NCBI GenBank assembly: GCA_025200525.1
Contig: CM045770.1
Location: forward strand, 82,951,647 to 83,015,646
Origin: Camellia lanceoleosa
Taxonomy: Eukaryota; Streptophyta; Magnoliopsida; Ericales; Theaceae
Direction of reading: 5' to 3'
DNA length: 64,000 nt
The notes beneath the pieces were generated by a model. The model ran no database searches. It had not been told where the DNA came from and worked only from the letters and a program-made list of their open reading frames with translations. Shown here one piece after another: positions 34,812 through 47,132 of this stretch. Numbering within the stretch: the stretch's first letter is position 1; each line of letters opens with the position of its first letter. Both the position numbers and the translations under genes were made by a program.

Positions 34812-35432
34812 ACTTAGTGTGATTTGTGATTTCTTATGCTTTGAGCATTACATAGGTAACGCCATATGGTACTCTAAGACTATTTAATAATTTTTATTCA
34901 AAACACATCATTTATAAGCAATATCATTTCTTTAATATTTTGTGTCAAATAAAAATTAAATAGATTTTATAATAATTTGTGCTATAAATGACGTGTCTTT
35001 ATTTTCTAAAATTAAGAATTTGATCCATAATTTTTTGTGCTAAAATTATAAACTTACATCACTATTCTACACCAAGCTATTATACACTATTATGAAATTT
35101 TAATTTATTCCTATTAATAATGATTTTTAATTTCTTATATTTAAATTTAAGTCATAAAATTATTATTATCTTAATATTAATAACAATTTTTTTAAATAAA
35201 AAATTATAATTAATAAATATTATCCCCAACTTAATTTTCTCACTCCGCAACTGCGGAGAACACGCATGATCTTCAGTCCTATGTTACTATTCTGTTTGTT
35301 TGTTTTCCTTTTATGTTATATATAAATAAATTGGACAAAGATCGGACCTATTACAACCACGTAGGCAGTGATCTGATCTTTGGAGAAGGTGTTGATCTGC
35401 TGATGATATGTAATACAAATAACAAAATTCAC

Positions 35433-35857
35433 TATGTTTGGTTATTATTTTTTAAAAACACTTTTCAAAATTTTTTTTTATATTTTTTTATTTTTACTGA
35501 ATTTTTTAAATATTTTGAGCAATTTTTTTAATTTTTAAACATACCTAACATACATATACCTAAAAAGTAAAAAAAAATTGAAAAAAACCTTTTAAAAATT
35601 CACTAAATACCAAAAATACAAAAAAATACAAGAATTCAGTATATTTTTTTATATTTTTATGTATTTATTAATTTTTAAAAATATTTTTTCACAACTTTTT
35701 TATTTTTTAGATATATCTAAATAAGTTGCATCTAAAAAAGTAAAAAAAATGTTTAAAATTTTAAAAATATTCACTAAAAACAAAAAAAAAAAAAAACACA
35801 AAAATCAAAAAATTCAATTTTCGAAAAACTTAATTCAAAAAACTCAAACCAAACATA
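35433..35857. mobile_element. AT-rich MITE-like repeat, copy 1
   Basis: Left end TATGTTTGGTT and right end AACCAAACATA are inverted copies. The interior is similar along its length to 36515-36962, including CTAAATACCAAAAATACAAA and AGATATATCTAA. The superfamily cannot be told; no clear target duplication was seen. Confidence 0.55.
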
Positions 35858-36514
35858 TTGAATACTTTAAAATAAATAAATTCGACGTTAGTAATTTAAA
35901 TGGCTTCAGAACAGTAAAATTGATTAGACATATATATATTAATGGGTGGCATATACACATGTGTGATTTAGATAAGTAAGTATAAAAATAAATAATAAAG
36001 AAATTAATATCATAATATGTATGTTATATAAATAATAAGAGTACTCTTAATAAAATCTAAGATTTTAAATTTAAATTTCACTCACTTTTTTTAATAATAT
36101 ATTTTTATTTTATGATAAAATTTTTTGTCACGTGGTAAAAGAAAAAGTCACTATACTATTAAATACTAAGTCATATATTTACCTATATAATAACATAAAT
36201 ATATATTTTAAGGATGGGATTCACCTCCATCCTCATCTGGATTAGGTAAAAGATTAGGTAAAGTGTCATCGTTTCAATAATCCGTATTCTTATATTTTGA
36301 ATTTGTATTGTTTGTTTAAAAATTTAGTCAAATTTATCTTGGAAAATTTTTGAAAGTAAAAACAATGAACACCTGATTGGGACTCCCACTTCACCCCACC
36401 CCCACACATACGCGGGGTTGGTTATTAGTGGAAAAAAAAAAAAAAAAAAAAACTTCTGACCAATCAACACCCCCATGGGTCTCCCCTAGTGGGGTCCAAA
36501 GCTTTTCCAAAGGT

Positions 36515-36962
36515 TGTTTGTTTGTTTTTTTTTTTTTTTTTTTTTTTTAGAAAACACTTTTTAAAAAATTTTATTTTTTTATTTTTCGTGATTTTTTATT
36601 TTTACTAAAATTTTTAAAATATTTTAAGCAATTTTTTTATTTTTTATATACACCTAACATAAAGACACTTAAAAAATAAAAAAATTATAAAAAAAATCTT
36701 TTAAAAATTTACTAAATACCAAAAATACAAAAAATATAAGAATTCAGTACATTTTTTATATTTCTATGTATTTATTAATTTTTTAAAATATTTTTTTACA
36801 AATTTTTTACTTTTTAGATATATCTAACTAAGGTGCATCTAAAAAAGTAAAAAAAAAAAATATTTAAAATTTAAAAAATATTCACTAAAAACAAAAGAAT
36901 ACGAAAACCAAAAAACTCAATTTTCAAAAAACTTAATCTAAAAAATTCAAACCAAACACACT
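36515..36962. mobile_element. AT-rich MITE-like repeat, copy 2
   Basis: Same family and orientation as 35433-35857. The right end has AACCAAACACA; the left end is obscured by GTTTGTTTG and a long T run. Interior words shared with copy 1 include AAGAATTCAGTA and GCATCTAAAAAAGTAAAAAA. Confidence 0.5.
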
Positions 36963-38199
36963 TGTTTGACATCTTCAAATGGTGGGCCCACTTTGATGCT
37001 AACAGTTAAACTATGCAATTCAAGCCCAACAAAAATTAAAAGTCATTACAGAATGTCAATATATATTTATTTTTTATATACTTTTTTATAATAAAATTAC
37101 TAAAAACCAGTCAATTCTCAAACGTGATCTAGAGCTTTGTAGCCCATAGCCCACCACGAATTGCCCAACCCTTTCTAATCTTGGGTCAATTCAAATTTTT
37201 ATTACCCTTTTAGATGGCTAGCAGGGGTGAAAGAAAAAATTAAAAAAATTAACCAAATCAATTGAATTGAATTAAATTAAATCAGTTATATTTGATTTAT
37301 TTTTTAATAAAAATTAGTTTGTGTGGTTTTTAGTTTGATTTTTTTTTTTGATTTTCAATTTAATACTGATTGAAGCACATGAACAAAATTGAAACCGATC
37401 ACTTTAATATATATTATATTTATAATATATATAATCAAATAATATAATAATATTAATAATTACAATAAATTATTAACCTCAATTAATTATAACCTTATCA
37501 TTCCTAATATATATCATCCCTAATAACTTGCAATATAAGGGACTAAGAAGTTTGGACTAGATTTTGAGCTCAAATCCTACTCAACTCATTACCATCTCTT
37601 CCAAATTACCATTATTGTGTTGGGAGTAGACTATAATAATTACGAGTAATTACTTATAATTCTGAAATATTTAAGTTAATCTATCTATATTAAGTAGTTA
37701 AAAGATAAGAAATTACTAATTTACTGTTTGTTTGTTTTTTTTTTTTTTTTTTTTGTCGTTTCTCAATTTTAAAGAGCACATAAACGATGTCACATGATAA
37801 TAGAAGATTACTTAATAAGTTCTTAATAATTATACATTTTACAATTTTTTTGGGATGAGCTCCCCTTAATACCTCTATCTCTCTATACTCATCTATACTC
37901 TTGTAGCTGCCAATTTTGACCTACTTCAATAATTCGTACCATTTACCTCATAGGTTCCACAATAAAAGTTAACCATATAAAAAATTAGTTTTTGTTCCAA
38001 AAAAATAATATATATATATAAATATAAAATTAGTTTCACTAGACATCTATAGACATGGACAAATCGTATTTTGTTTTATAAAATGAATGAAAAATATGAT
38101 TGTAAATTTAAATCATTTATTTTATAAAATAAAATGCAATTTATTCCTGTGGTTATATTTGTACGATGAAGTTGATTTTTTTGCATAGATAACCTTGAT

Positions 38200-38759
38200 T
38201 GCTAGATATGGGTGCATATTTTGTGAATGACAGCACGTGGCCAAGATGACACAGAAGTGTTAGCCGAGGTGCCACGTGGCCTGGTCCTGATGCCGAGGTG
38301 ATCTCGTTTAGGCCGAGGTTACCTGCGGAGATGCCGGAATCTGAGATAAGAGGATAAGGGGTGAGAGTCCTAGAACAGGGGAGGATCTCAGTCTAGATAA
38401 GGATAAGGCTCAAGAAGAGTTTATCTCTATTTAGGTGAAGGTCCAGGATGAGCATCGAACTTAAGTCCATTGAGGTAAGGCTTCAACAGGGATCAGGTCA
38501 GAGTTGGCTATAAAAGCAGGGTACCCTCATGGGTCTGAGGTATGTTTTGATCTTTGAACAATAAGTTCTTTCTTGTGAGTTTAAGCACAATTTACTATCT
38601 TTGAGAGATATTGGTTACTAACTTGATCGTCGGAGTGCCTCTCAGGTGAACGAACTACCTCCGGATTCTCATCATCTTGTGCAAGTTATTGGACTTAATC
38701 TATTTTGCCGGTGCTCTCCAATTAAGTTCCCTTTTTGGTTGTGTGGTTAAAAATCAACA
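38200..38759 (+). mobile_element. LTR D (560 bp), 5' LTR of a Retand-like element
   Basis: Starts TGCTAGATATGGGTGCATATTTTG and ends AAATCAACA. It aligns with the LTR of element E on the opposite strand. A TATA box (TATAAAAG) is at 38519-38526. It is directly followed by a primer-binding site, so it is a 5' LTR, and no partner 3' LTR is found downstream. Confidence 0.85.
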
Positions 38760-38768
38760 TCCATAATT

Positions 38769-38786
38769 TGGCGCCGTCTGTGGGAA
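38769..38786 (+). other. Primer-binding site after LTR D
   Basis: TGGCGCCGTCTGTGGGAA lies nine bases after the LTR end. It starts with TGG and is the type found after LTRs of Tat/Retand elements. I do not assign the tRNA with certainty. Confidence 0.8.
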
Positions 38787-38800
38787 CGTAAGGAGAATAG

Positions 38801-38950
38801 ATGGTCAACGACGGGTAGAAAGAAAAGATTGGGGACGATATCCCTAGTGAGAGTGGTAAGCATGCCGATCCAAACATAGAGGAAGAAAACCATAAAGAAG
38901 GGACACGGGATCAAAACCCCAGGGAGAAAGAAGTCAGGATTAGTTAGTTC
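38801..38950 (+). pseudogene. Start of gag of element D, broken off
   Basis: ATG at 38801 opens MVNDG, a stop, then KEKIGDDIPSESGKHADPN and a charged run up to a TAG near 38945. Length and position fit the N-terminus of a Retand-type Gag, and the rest is missing. Integrase-like sequence begins within 20 bases. Confidence 0.5.
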
Positions 38951-39315
38951 CTGAGTAGTATTATCAAAGTATGTGCTTGGAATTGGAGAAGATAGATGAA
39001 GTTAGAATTCTGGCATTAAATAGCATTCTTTTCCAAAAGAAGAAAGCATCCAAAAACTATAATAAGAAAGTCAAGCACATTAGCTTTGATGAAGGTGATT
39101 TGGTATGGAAGACAATACTCCTAATAGGGATTAAAAGCCATAAGTTTAGCAAATGGTCGCCTAACTGGGAAGGACCATATCAAGTTCATAGAGTTTTGCC
39201 TTCGGGAGCATATCATTTGAAAATTTTGAATGGATATGTACATCACAAGAAAATTAATGGCAGATATTTGAAGCCTTATTATCCAACCATATGGGAAACA
39301 CAAGGAATAGAATAA
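38951..39315 (+). pseudogene. Integrase C-terminal fragment (element F)
   Basis: The open frame contains NYNKKVKHISFDEGDLVWK, FSKWSPNWEGPYQVHRVLPS and NGRYLKPYYPTIWE before a stop. It is the C-terminal end of a Tat-type integrase, without the catalytic core. It lies on the plus strand directly after the gag start of element D, so a large internal part has been deleted or two elements have been joined. Confidence 0.8.
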
Positions 39316-39500
39316 ATGCTAAATAAAAGAGCATGAAAACACTCAAAGAATAAAATAAGGATTTTATTTCATAATGAGTTGAATACATGTAGTCATAGAT
39401 TGGCCCAGAAGTTAGTACAATGTTTCAGTTGTTCCTTTACAATAGATTTTTTACTCTTAAGAGATGGGAACAACTGAATGGCTATAGCCATATCCTGTTT

Positions 39501-42500
39501 TCAATCAGCTAGTCCTTGGTTGGTGATTTGCAGCTTGGTGGTAGTTCGATCCAAAGCCTGATTGACTGCTGATAATTCTTCTTCAAGTTGAGCTTTCTTC
39601 TCCAGTAGTTGAGCTCGAAATTGGAAGATAGAGGAATGTTGCTCCTTCAGTTCTGACACTTCAACATGAATTTGAGAAACAAAACTCTGGTCCCTCAGCA
39701 ATTTTTCCTCTGCGGCCTTGGCAACATGGCAGATGTTGATGTAGAAATCAATAATGGCTGCTGACTGAGATAAATGACTTGAAATAGTCATGTTGGATTG
39801 CTCAACAATCTTACAGCACTGGAGGAAGCCATTTCTAATTATAGGCCTTTGTAAAGCTTCGAAAGGAATCCTTGAGAAGGATGTCAGCAACTCCAAACAG
39901 CTGTCCAAGTCTATTAAAGGTAAGGAAGTCTTACTACTAGAGGAAGAGCTCTAAAAAATTTCTAGTAAAGAATCAGCCAGGACTAATGGCTCAGTCTCAT
40001 TGTTAGCTATTGGAGAGGTGAAAGGTATGTCAAAGAGACTAGCTAGCCTAGCTTCGAAGATGTCCACCTCATCCGTTGACATGAAGGGTGTAGAAAGAAC
40101 TCTGGTAGAAGGAAGAAACGACTATATAAGAGTAGGAGAAGGAGGTGAAGTACTCCTAGCAGTCTCTATAGTTTTGTTTACCAGTAGCTCAAGAGAAGAA
40201 GGACTGGCGCTAGGCAGAGATAACGGACGAAGAATTGGAGGGCTACCAGTGTCTGCTCTATGGAAATCAGCTATCGTTGGAGATTATGTAATAGCTGGAA
40301 TTTCCTCAGGAAGGGAAGGAGAGGCAAGGCTTAAAGGAAGAGAAAATTAAGTAGAATTGAAAGAAAAGTGAGAAAAGTTTGAAGTCAAGCCAAGGGATAG
40401 GGATGCAAGAATGTTTGGCATCAAGAAAGGTATGGAAAATATAAGGCCAGGAAGTGGGAGTATTATCTGGATGGGCTCTACCTTTTGAAGTTGTTCAACT
40501 TCAGTTGAAACTGAAGGAATTTTTATTAGAAGAGTAGGCAAAGTAGTTGTTGCTGCAAAAGAAGAAATAAAAAACAATGTTAGGTCCCAGTACCAACAAT
40601 TTGAGAAAAGAAAGTGGAAACATGAAAGGAAATTACTCGTTTCAGAGGTGGTGGCAATGATAGGAGAACTACGAAGGGAATAATGCTCAGCAGTGTGTTG
40701 TCTTCTCGCAGTTTCCCTTTGGATTGTATCAACAGCAGCTGCTTCATCCCTTAGCAGTTGCTGCTATCACCTTTTTTTAGCCCTCTGGAAAACAATTATT
40801 TACTTAGAGTGTTCCTTCTCTACAGCTTCAACAGCTGCCTCATGAGTAGGGTCTTCAACCAAGTCAGAAGGAGAAACGGCTATCTTCTTTCTCTTTTTTC
40901 TTTGCAATGGTATTTCCTGCTCTTTCTCTTCAATTTGACATTCAGACTCCTCAGGAGTGAGTATTAGTTTTCTTTTCTTTTTCTGCTGATGCTTGTCTTT
41001 GAGAGTAGCTGGGGCTTCAGCTCTCTTGGGAGATTCTTCTTGTGGAGACCCTACACCAAGTAGCATGAAATATGAAGAAAACAAACAGAAAATTCTAAAA
41101 GAAAGGAAGCCTAAAAATGCATACCCTTTTTCGAAGCAGCTCTGATGACTCTGGAAGGAGGGGGTGAGACTGTAGGAGTAGTCTTGGTAGCTGTGGAAAG
41201 AGAGGGGATGGTCACAGCTTCTTTTGGTTTGACCTTAGAAGGCACACCTAGTCCTATTAATAAATCATGAGGATGTATTGCTAGATGCACTTCCATATTG
41301 GCTGTCCACCAATTTTGAAATCTTTTCAAGGCTAAGCCAAAATGAAGGAAGGGAGTAAATTTGAACTCACTCAAGTCTTTCAACAGTTTAAATGTTGCCT
41401 CCTCTAGTTTAGATTTGGGTACTCTTAGGTCTCTAGCTGTGAGATGAACATTCGAGAGATTGTAAAGTGGAATAGGAATTCCTTGGGTAAGCCCAAATTG
41501 CCTGGCAAATTGGAAGGGGCAGTATACCTCAGATATGCATTTATAAGCTCGAGGGTTTAAAGTACCAATAAAAAGTTCCCTCGGCAACAAAATAGAGGCC
41601 CACATATCTTTATGGGATGGAACATTCTCCATCAGCCAAGAACATTTTTAGCCAAGTTGGTCCTATATTGGTATCGAAGGGGTAAAAGAAGGTGGCAGTT
41701 GGAGAAACAGGAAGCTGATGAAAGAAGGTAAGATAGTAAGCAAAAGAAGCAGGATAGAGGGCAATCCTAGCATACTTTTCTCCATAAGTGCTAGGGTCTT
41801 GAACTAAGAACTTCAGACACTTAAGATGCAGATTAGTGAAGTATGCAAAGAGCCAGAGTTGAAGCACCCAGAGGGGACCTCCCTGGTTAATATAAAGAGG
41901 TCTTTCACAAAATTGGGAGTAGGCTCTATAGACATGGCCTAAAAGATAAGGGGCTAAGGCTATTCGTTTCTTCAAAACAAGGGCCTTCGTGAGTGGGGCA
42001 AACTCAGGCATGATTCGCTGAGATGATGTGCAAAAGAGAAATTTAAACAACCAATATAAAATAAAGGAAAAAAGTTCTTGATCACTCATGGGGCCCTCAT
42101 TTTTGTTTTCAGCCTTTACAAAGTCACTGAAGGAAGAGTTCAAATGTGGATGGGAAAATTTAACAGAAAGGTCTGGATAACTAGGTGTGAAAGGGGTACC
42201 GAGTGGTGAAAGCCCTAAGAGATGGCAGATATCAAGAACGGTGGGGGCCATCATACCACACCGAAACTGAAAAAAGTTAAAAGCCATGTTCCAAAAGCAA
42301 AGAGCGGCAGGAATCAAAAAAGGGTCTTCAGGAATGATAAACCTGGAAAGACGAAGGGCGTCAAGAATACAATGCTCTTGCAAGTCCTATTCTCTTGAAG
42401 GCACAACCCTGTCATACCATTCCTCCCACTCAGCCCTCAATGTTGGCTAGCGACGATGAGGTCGGTTCACCCTCCAATTTCTCGAGTCAAGCCCTCCTTC

Positions 42501-42743
42501 ATAGAGAAGAAAATGGTCCTCCAAACGAGGGCACAAAGCAGGGAGATGGACGGGAACCTCTCGAAAGATAGGACCTAGGACATATTCTTGTTTGTCGCTA
42601 TGGCGAGCGACAAAGAGGCGTCCGTCTATGGCACTCGATCCTTTAGCTTTATATTTAGCAATCTCTTCCTCAATACATCTTTTCAAAGCCATTGTTGGGC
42701 TTATACGTTCGCCAGTTGGTACTTTTAAAGAAGAGGACTCCAT
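39501..42743 (-). pseudogene. Antisense PMD gene of element F with basic patches and coiled-coil tail
   Basis: Lies opposite to the integrase fragment, in the antisense slot of Tat elements. Start ATG at 42743 (MESSSLKVPTGERIS). Exon 1 runs to about 41117, with PMD sequence such as LDALRLSRFIIPEDPFLIPA, MMAPTVLDICHLLGLSPLG and, after a frame change near 41620, DMWASILLPRELFIG and YCPFQFARQFGLTQGIPIP. Later exons hold lysine/arginine clusters (QQKKKRKLIL, RKKRKKIAVS near 40980-40870) that could act as nuclear localisation signals. The last frame, 39908-39501, is a coiled coil (LEKKAQLEEELSAVNQALDR). In-frame TAG codons at about 42448 and 42391 and the frame change make this copy defective. Intron borders: donor AAAAAGGTATGC at about 41117, acceptor near 41056. 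Others are uncertain. Confidence 0.72.
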
Positions 42744-43793
42744 TGGTAACAAGCAGCGAGAAAGAGAGGGTCAGTAGAGATGAAGGGTTTTTGTGTTAGG
42801 CAAATGAGTGAATACAGAGCACGAAATAAAAAGGGTTTTAAAACCTTTGTGTTTGAAAAATATACCCAATTGTTTTATGTAGGCGAAGTTCGTAAAGAAA
42901 CACTAAAGGTACGGATGCGAAAATTTTCTTTCTATATTAATAGTTATGGAGGGAAACACATCTCAAATACTGATGTCAGCTTTGAAATAAAATATTTGGC
43001 TTCGAAGCCAAATTTTGGCGCCAAAATGAAATGACAAACGTCTTTGAAAGTAGGAAGCCGACTTCGAAGCACATTCCATGCCTCACGGTGAAAGAATGCT
43101 TAGGTATTTGTTTACTTCAAAAGGATTAAGGACCTGTTTGTAGGTTTCTAAATGAAAGTAAAATCCTTCGAAGCAAAATTTGAAACACGTTCCGGTTAGA
43201 AATTGTTTATTCTAAGTTTTAAACTGGTAGTTGGTTTGATATGATATAGAAGGAATCATTAGTACAGTCCTTAGAAGAGGTTTCCATATTTTGGAAAATG
43301 TAGGCTGTTTGTTTGAAACAAAATTAGTTGATTCAAAATTACTTGATTGTATTAACCATATGCTGGGGAATTGGGTATGATCAAATCAAGTTTTGAAGGG
43401 CAAAATTGTTGAATTCGAAGCTTCGATTCTGAAAAGAAGCCGGCAAAAGTTGTCAATTATACTCCATAAATTGGAAAAATTCAAATTGGGTTTTCAATAT
43501 TTCATTGGGTATGATCGAATCGAGATTCGAAGGGTGAAATTGTTGAATTAGAAGCCTTAAGTTTGTTTGTCTTTGACAAATGGGATATAATCAGACCATG
43601 CCAAATAAAGAAAAGACATCTTGGCTTTATTAAGACAAAAGCAATTACATCAGAGGCCTTGTTTGGCTACATATTCAAGTTCATAAAAATAAGGAATAGA
43701 ATAAATGACAAGGTCATGAAACTTGTTCCAACTATGGTCAATAAACTTTTGTTCCTTCTTTATTCTGTCTTCAATCTTCTCCAAGCAAGGCTG
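42744..43793 (-). promoter_or_regulatory. Promoter region of the antisense PMD gene of element F, rich in TTCGAA palindromes
   Basis: No coding sequence in about 1 kb. Perfect palindromes GGCTTCGAAGCC (42998-43009) and TTTTGGCGCCAAAA (43013-43026) lie side by side, and further TTCGAAGC motifs occur near 43052, 43163 and 43415. A TATA-like GGGTATATTTTTC is on the minus strand at about 42857-42869, some 115 bp before the ATG. It separates two minus-strand antisense genes. Confidence 0.5.
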
Positions 43794-44825
43794 TTAAAGT
43801 TGATATGCTCTTACTTGATAAAAAAGTTTTTCGGCTCTTATTTCAAACTTTGTTTCTTTCAAACTTTGTTCCATCTCATCCATGTCCAAGTCATCCCAAT
43901 ATGCAGAGTCTTTATTCTTGAAATCATTATATTCATCGATGAGGTTCTCTGCTTCATATCGCGTATGAACTCGATGGGCTGAGATTTGATCCAAAGATCG
44001 AGTGGTGACCACAGAAATGTGATGCCAATAAAGAAGCAATAAGGGTTGGTCTAAGAATATCTGGAGCTTTGCTTGGGTGATAGGATTGAGGACATGACCC
44101 CGGGTCATAACATCAAAAGCCCATCGAAAGTTCTTGAGAGGAACATCGTCCTTGAGAACATTGAAGGGCAAGTGAAAAAAGGCCGCAAGCAAAAGTTGGT
44201 CCTGCTGTCGCTGATGTTTAGTAGGGGGAAATGAAGGGTGATAAGTGGAGAGAAACTGGTCCTCAAAGAGGGTAAGTCTCAGTTCCTCCATCCAATGAGG
44301 GTTTTGCGGAAGAGGAGGTGCAGGAGCTTCCATCTCGAAAGAATGAGGAAATTGAGGGTTGTTGATGATATCAAGCCAGTCAGAAGAACAAAGTTTTGCC
44401 TTTTGGGCTAAGAATGACGGGCTGTACCCTTGAGCCTCTTCTGGACGGTGAATGGCTTGTACTATCTTCGTAGGCAAGGAAGACGTGTACCATGCTATGA
44501 GTAAGTTGTCTTCCAAACGGCGTCGACGGTCGATGGGTATGTATGGGTAAACCACCGAACTCCGAGCAAAGGGAGGGAAAGTTAGAGGATCGATGAATTC
44601 GAAAAAATGATGATTGACTTGCTCTCTTAAGTTGGACTCCTCAAGTTCTGGCTAGCTTCTCCAACCAGAAGCCCCAGAAGAGAAAGAAGCTGCAGCCTTG
44701 TCCCAAGCAGAAGATTTTGGACTAGAGGAAGAGTTTCCAATATCCATGTTTGCAAAATTTTGGGTTAAAGAATTGTGGAAAATAGGTTCGTAATCCAAAG
44801 GTTGATAGTTTGTAAAAGCCTCCAT
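43794..44825 (-). pseudogene. Unrecognised antisense gene of element F (about 343 codons, one stop)
   Basis: ATG at 44825 (MEAFTNYQPLDYEPIFHNSL) opens a frame that continues in phase to TAA at 43794, broken only by one TAG at 44652-44654. The N-terminus is Ser-rich (GNSSSSPKSSAWDKAAASFS). The middle has YIPIDRRRRLEDNLLIAWYT, and the rest is rich in Leu, Trp and acidic residues with a charged end (KDSAYWDDLDMDEMEQSL). I do not recognise the family. It lies upstream of and parallel to the PMD gene, in a slot where Tat elements carry antisense genes. Long frame retention suggests it was coding until recently. Confidence 0.6.
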
Positions 44826-45240
44826 GACTTGAATATAGAAAGGTGGATAAATGTGGCTAATCAATACATGAAGGTTTTTCGAGGACGAACAACATTATCA
44901 AATAACTATGCGTATGCTTGATCAATGTAAGAAAATCCTTGTTTGGCCATGAAAGATGTATCTACCTTTTCGAATACTGAGATAGTAGGGATGATAGAAA
45001 AAAATTTAATGCAAGTGTTTCATTGATAAATGACGGTTGCATTTCTGAAAAAGCCTATGCACATTCTGAGACGTGGGTAAAATGCCTTGATCCACTAATA
45101 TCACCAAGTATTGGGTATATTAGTGGGGTGGGTAATGTTGGTTACATATTTTGTATAGGCCAATCACAGTTTGAAACATGGCAGGATGAGGGAAATACGG
45201 GACGACAATTCAAATCTCCAATCATAATCACACACGTGGC
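44826..45240. other. Gene-free sequence left of solo LTR B, possibly U3 of the 3' LTR of element F
   Basis: No protein domain. The last five bases (GTGGC) match 50517-50521 (GTGAC) except for one, the presumed target duplication of solo LTR B. With 50517-50978, which holds a TATA box and a polyadenylation-like region, this may be the interrupted 3' LTR of element F. No partner LTR is available for comparison. Confidence 0.35.
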
Positions 45241-47132
45241 TGTAGACACCCCATTTTTGATCGCCCTTAAGACTTGGGCGTTACTGATGGTTTACTTGGT
45301 GATGAAAGATATGCAGGGCAAAGGTTCGATTTCTTTGGCAAGAGGAGAGTCAAATCCTAACCTTACACCCCATTTCTGGGCCAAAGTTATTTTGAATGGT
45401 TTTTAGACCTGAAGACCCTCTCTTTCAAAACTTTTTTGAAAATAGGTTCCTACGATGTTCCGACGCTTGCATTTTGTTAAATGTCGTGCTTTTCGGTAAA
45501 CCGAGCAAGGACAAAGTGGAAATGAATGAAAGAGAGATGGAATGTTTGAAAAATCTTTCAAAACACCTTGTTTAGGGATTTGGAGTTGAAGAAAATGAGA
45601 AAGGAGAGAAGAAAACTAGTTTGGGAGAAGTTTGGCATAAATCCGGGTAGGATCGAAACTGAGTGACTTCACCAAAATAGGTATAACTTTTTTCACACCT
45701 AGAATTTTGATGCAAGTCTACCACCATTGGAAAGCTTACTTCCGAGGCTTCAATTTGGACACAAGAATGACCTGAAAAGGAGTCCAGATGAAGGAGTTAT
45801 GCCCATTTGAAGTTGGATTTGAAAAACAGAATTTTGCCTGCCGACCAGAAAAATGGTCTACAGGTCCCAAACTCAAATTTTTTGAAGATCTTTTCCTTCC
45901 AGCTGTTGTGCATTGCTCTAGATATTTCCAAACTTGGATATTTCGATGAAAGCTCTATTCTTGCTATATATGAAGCCATATCACACATATTGAAGAAGAA
46001 GAACATTTTGAGGAATTGTGGGAGCTTCTCACACTAAAATCTCTCTCTCTCTCTCTCTCTCTCTACAAATTTTAGAGCTAAAGTTCAGCTTTTCTCTCTA
46101 GCTTGCTCTCCCTCTTGGCCTTGTGTGCATGCAAGAGATATACTTGGAGATATACCTCTCCTTTGCATACACTTCCTTAACCAAACTTGACCACAATTGG
46201 ACTGAGATTCTTTGGGACTTTGTTTGAGCTCCAAAAGGTGATTTGAGCTCAGATTTGTGCCTGTTTTGCTGCTGTCCTTCAAGGTGCTTCAAGGGTAAGC
46301 ACTTGTCCCTTTAAACCTTTGCTTTGCATGCTTGTTTTACCACCTTTGTAAACTATTTTTGTGGTGGTGTTGAACTACAAAAACCTTTGTTTTTCCTCTA
46401 TTTTTTAGTCCTAATAGTGTTGGTTTGTGCCTTGTTTGGCTAAGGGGTTTTCCTCCCTTTTGCTCCTTGACTTGTAAAGCCTCTTGAGCCATTTTTCACC
46501 ACCTTTCTAACCAACTTTTTTTTTGGCTTTTAAACCACTAAATTCCAGAGGAATTTCAGTGGTGAAAAGGGAGTTTTGAGGTCCTAAATGGGTGGGGGTT
46601 GTCCCCCATCTCTTCTCTTGTTTACTTGTGTTGATGGCCCATCAAAAGAGCATGTATTTCTATCTTCTTGAGGCTTTGTTTGAGCACTTTTTTGTGACTT
46701 TTTAGACCTGCCATGACTCTATTTTGGGCTGTCTTGGTCACCTCTTGCATGCTTCTTATACTTGTAGTGTAAACCTACTTGTAGCCTTCCAAAGTAGCAT
46801 GTCTTTCTAGCATGTATTGGTTCCATTTCAGTAGGTTTTTGGCCATCATTTGACATGTCATAACTCTGATTTGGGTTGGTTTGGTTTCCTCTTACATGCT
46901 CCTTGCACTTGTAATGCAATTTCAGTTCACTAGCTTAGCATATCTGTTGTTTTAGCCTTTTGATCTAGCGTTCGTATGCTCTACTCTAGCACATTTTTGG
47001 CTTTGATTTAACATTCTTGAGGTCTGATTTAATTGGTTTTAGTCATGCATGTTTGGTTTTGCATAGCTATAGTGCATTTGGCTTTGCTAGCCTTGCACTA
47101 TGGGACCCCTAGCATGTCATATTTGAGCCTTT

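Larger units (their letters stand above)
24214..34815 (-). mobile_element. Element E: truncated Retand-like Tat retrotransposon
   Basis: Minus-strand order is gag, protease, RT, RNase H, second RNase H, integrase, a minisatellite, an antisense gene and the 3' LTR. The 5' end (5' LTR, leader and start of gag) is missing: the element stops at about 34815, where AT-rich DNA begins and a 22-bp piece of gag is duplicated. Coding regions hold many stops. Its LTR is related to the plus-strand LTR D at 38200-38759. Confidence 0.85.
34816..38199. other. AT-rich non-coding block with MITE-like repeats
   Basis: About 3.4 kb with very high A+T and many long A or T runs. No coding frame with recognisable content. 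A short inverted repeat (CATCATTTATAAGCA at about 34906-34920 against TGCTATAAATGACGTG at about 34979-34994) and two copies of an AT-rich terminal-inverted-repeat family lie inside. This may be a remnant of the host intergenic sequence into which elements inserted. Confidence 0.6.

Noticed and set aside
35313..35979. Small ORFs rich in Lys, Asn and Phe
   Set aside because: Chance frames in extremely AT-rich repeat DNA.
45023..45406. Plus-strand ORF of 127 aa
   Set aside because: Crosses the left border of solo LTR B at 45241, so it is a chance fusion.
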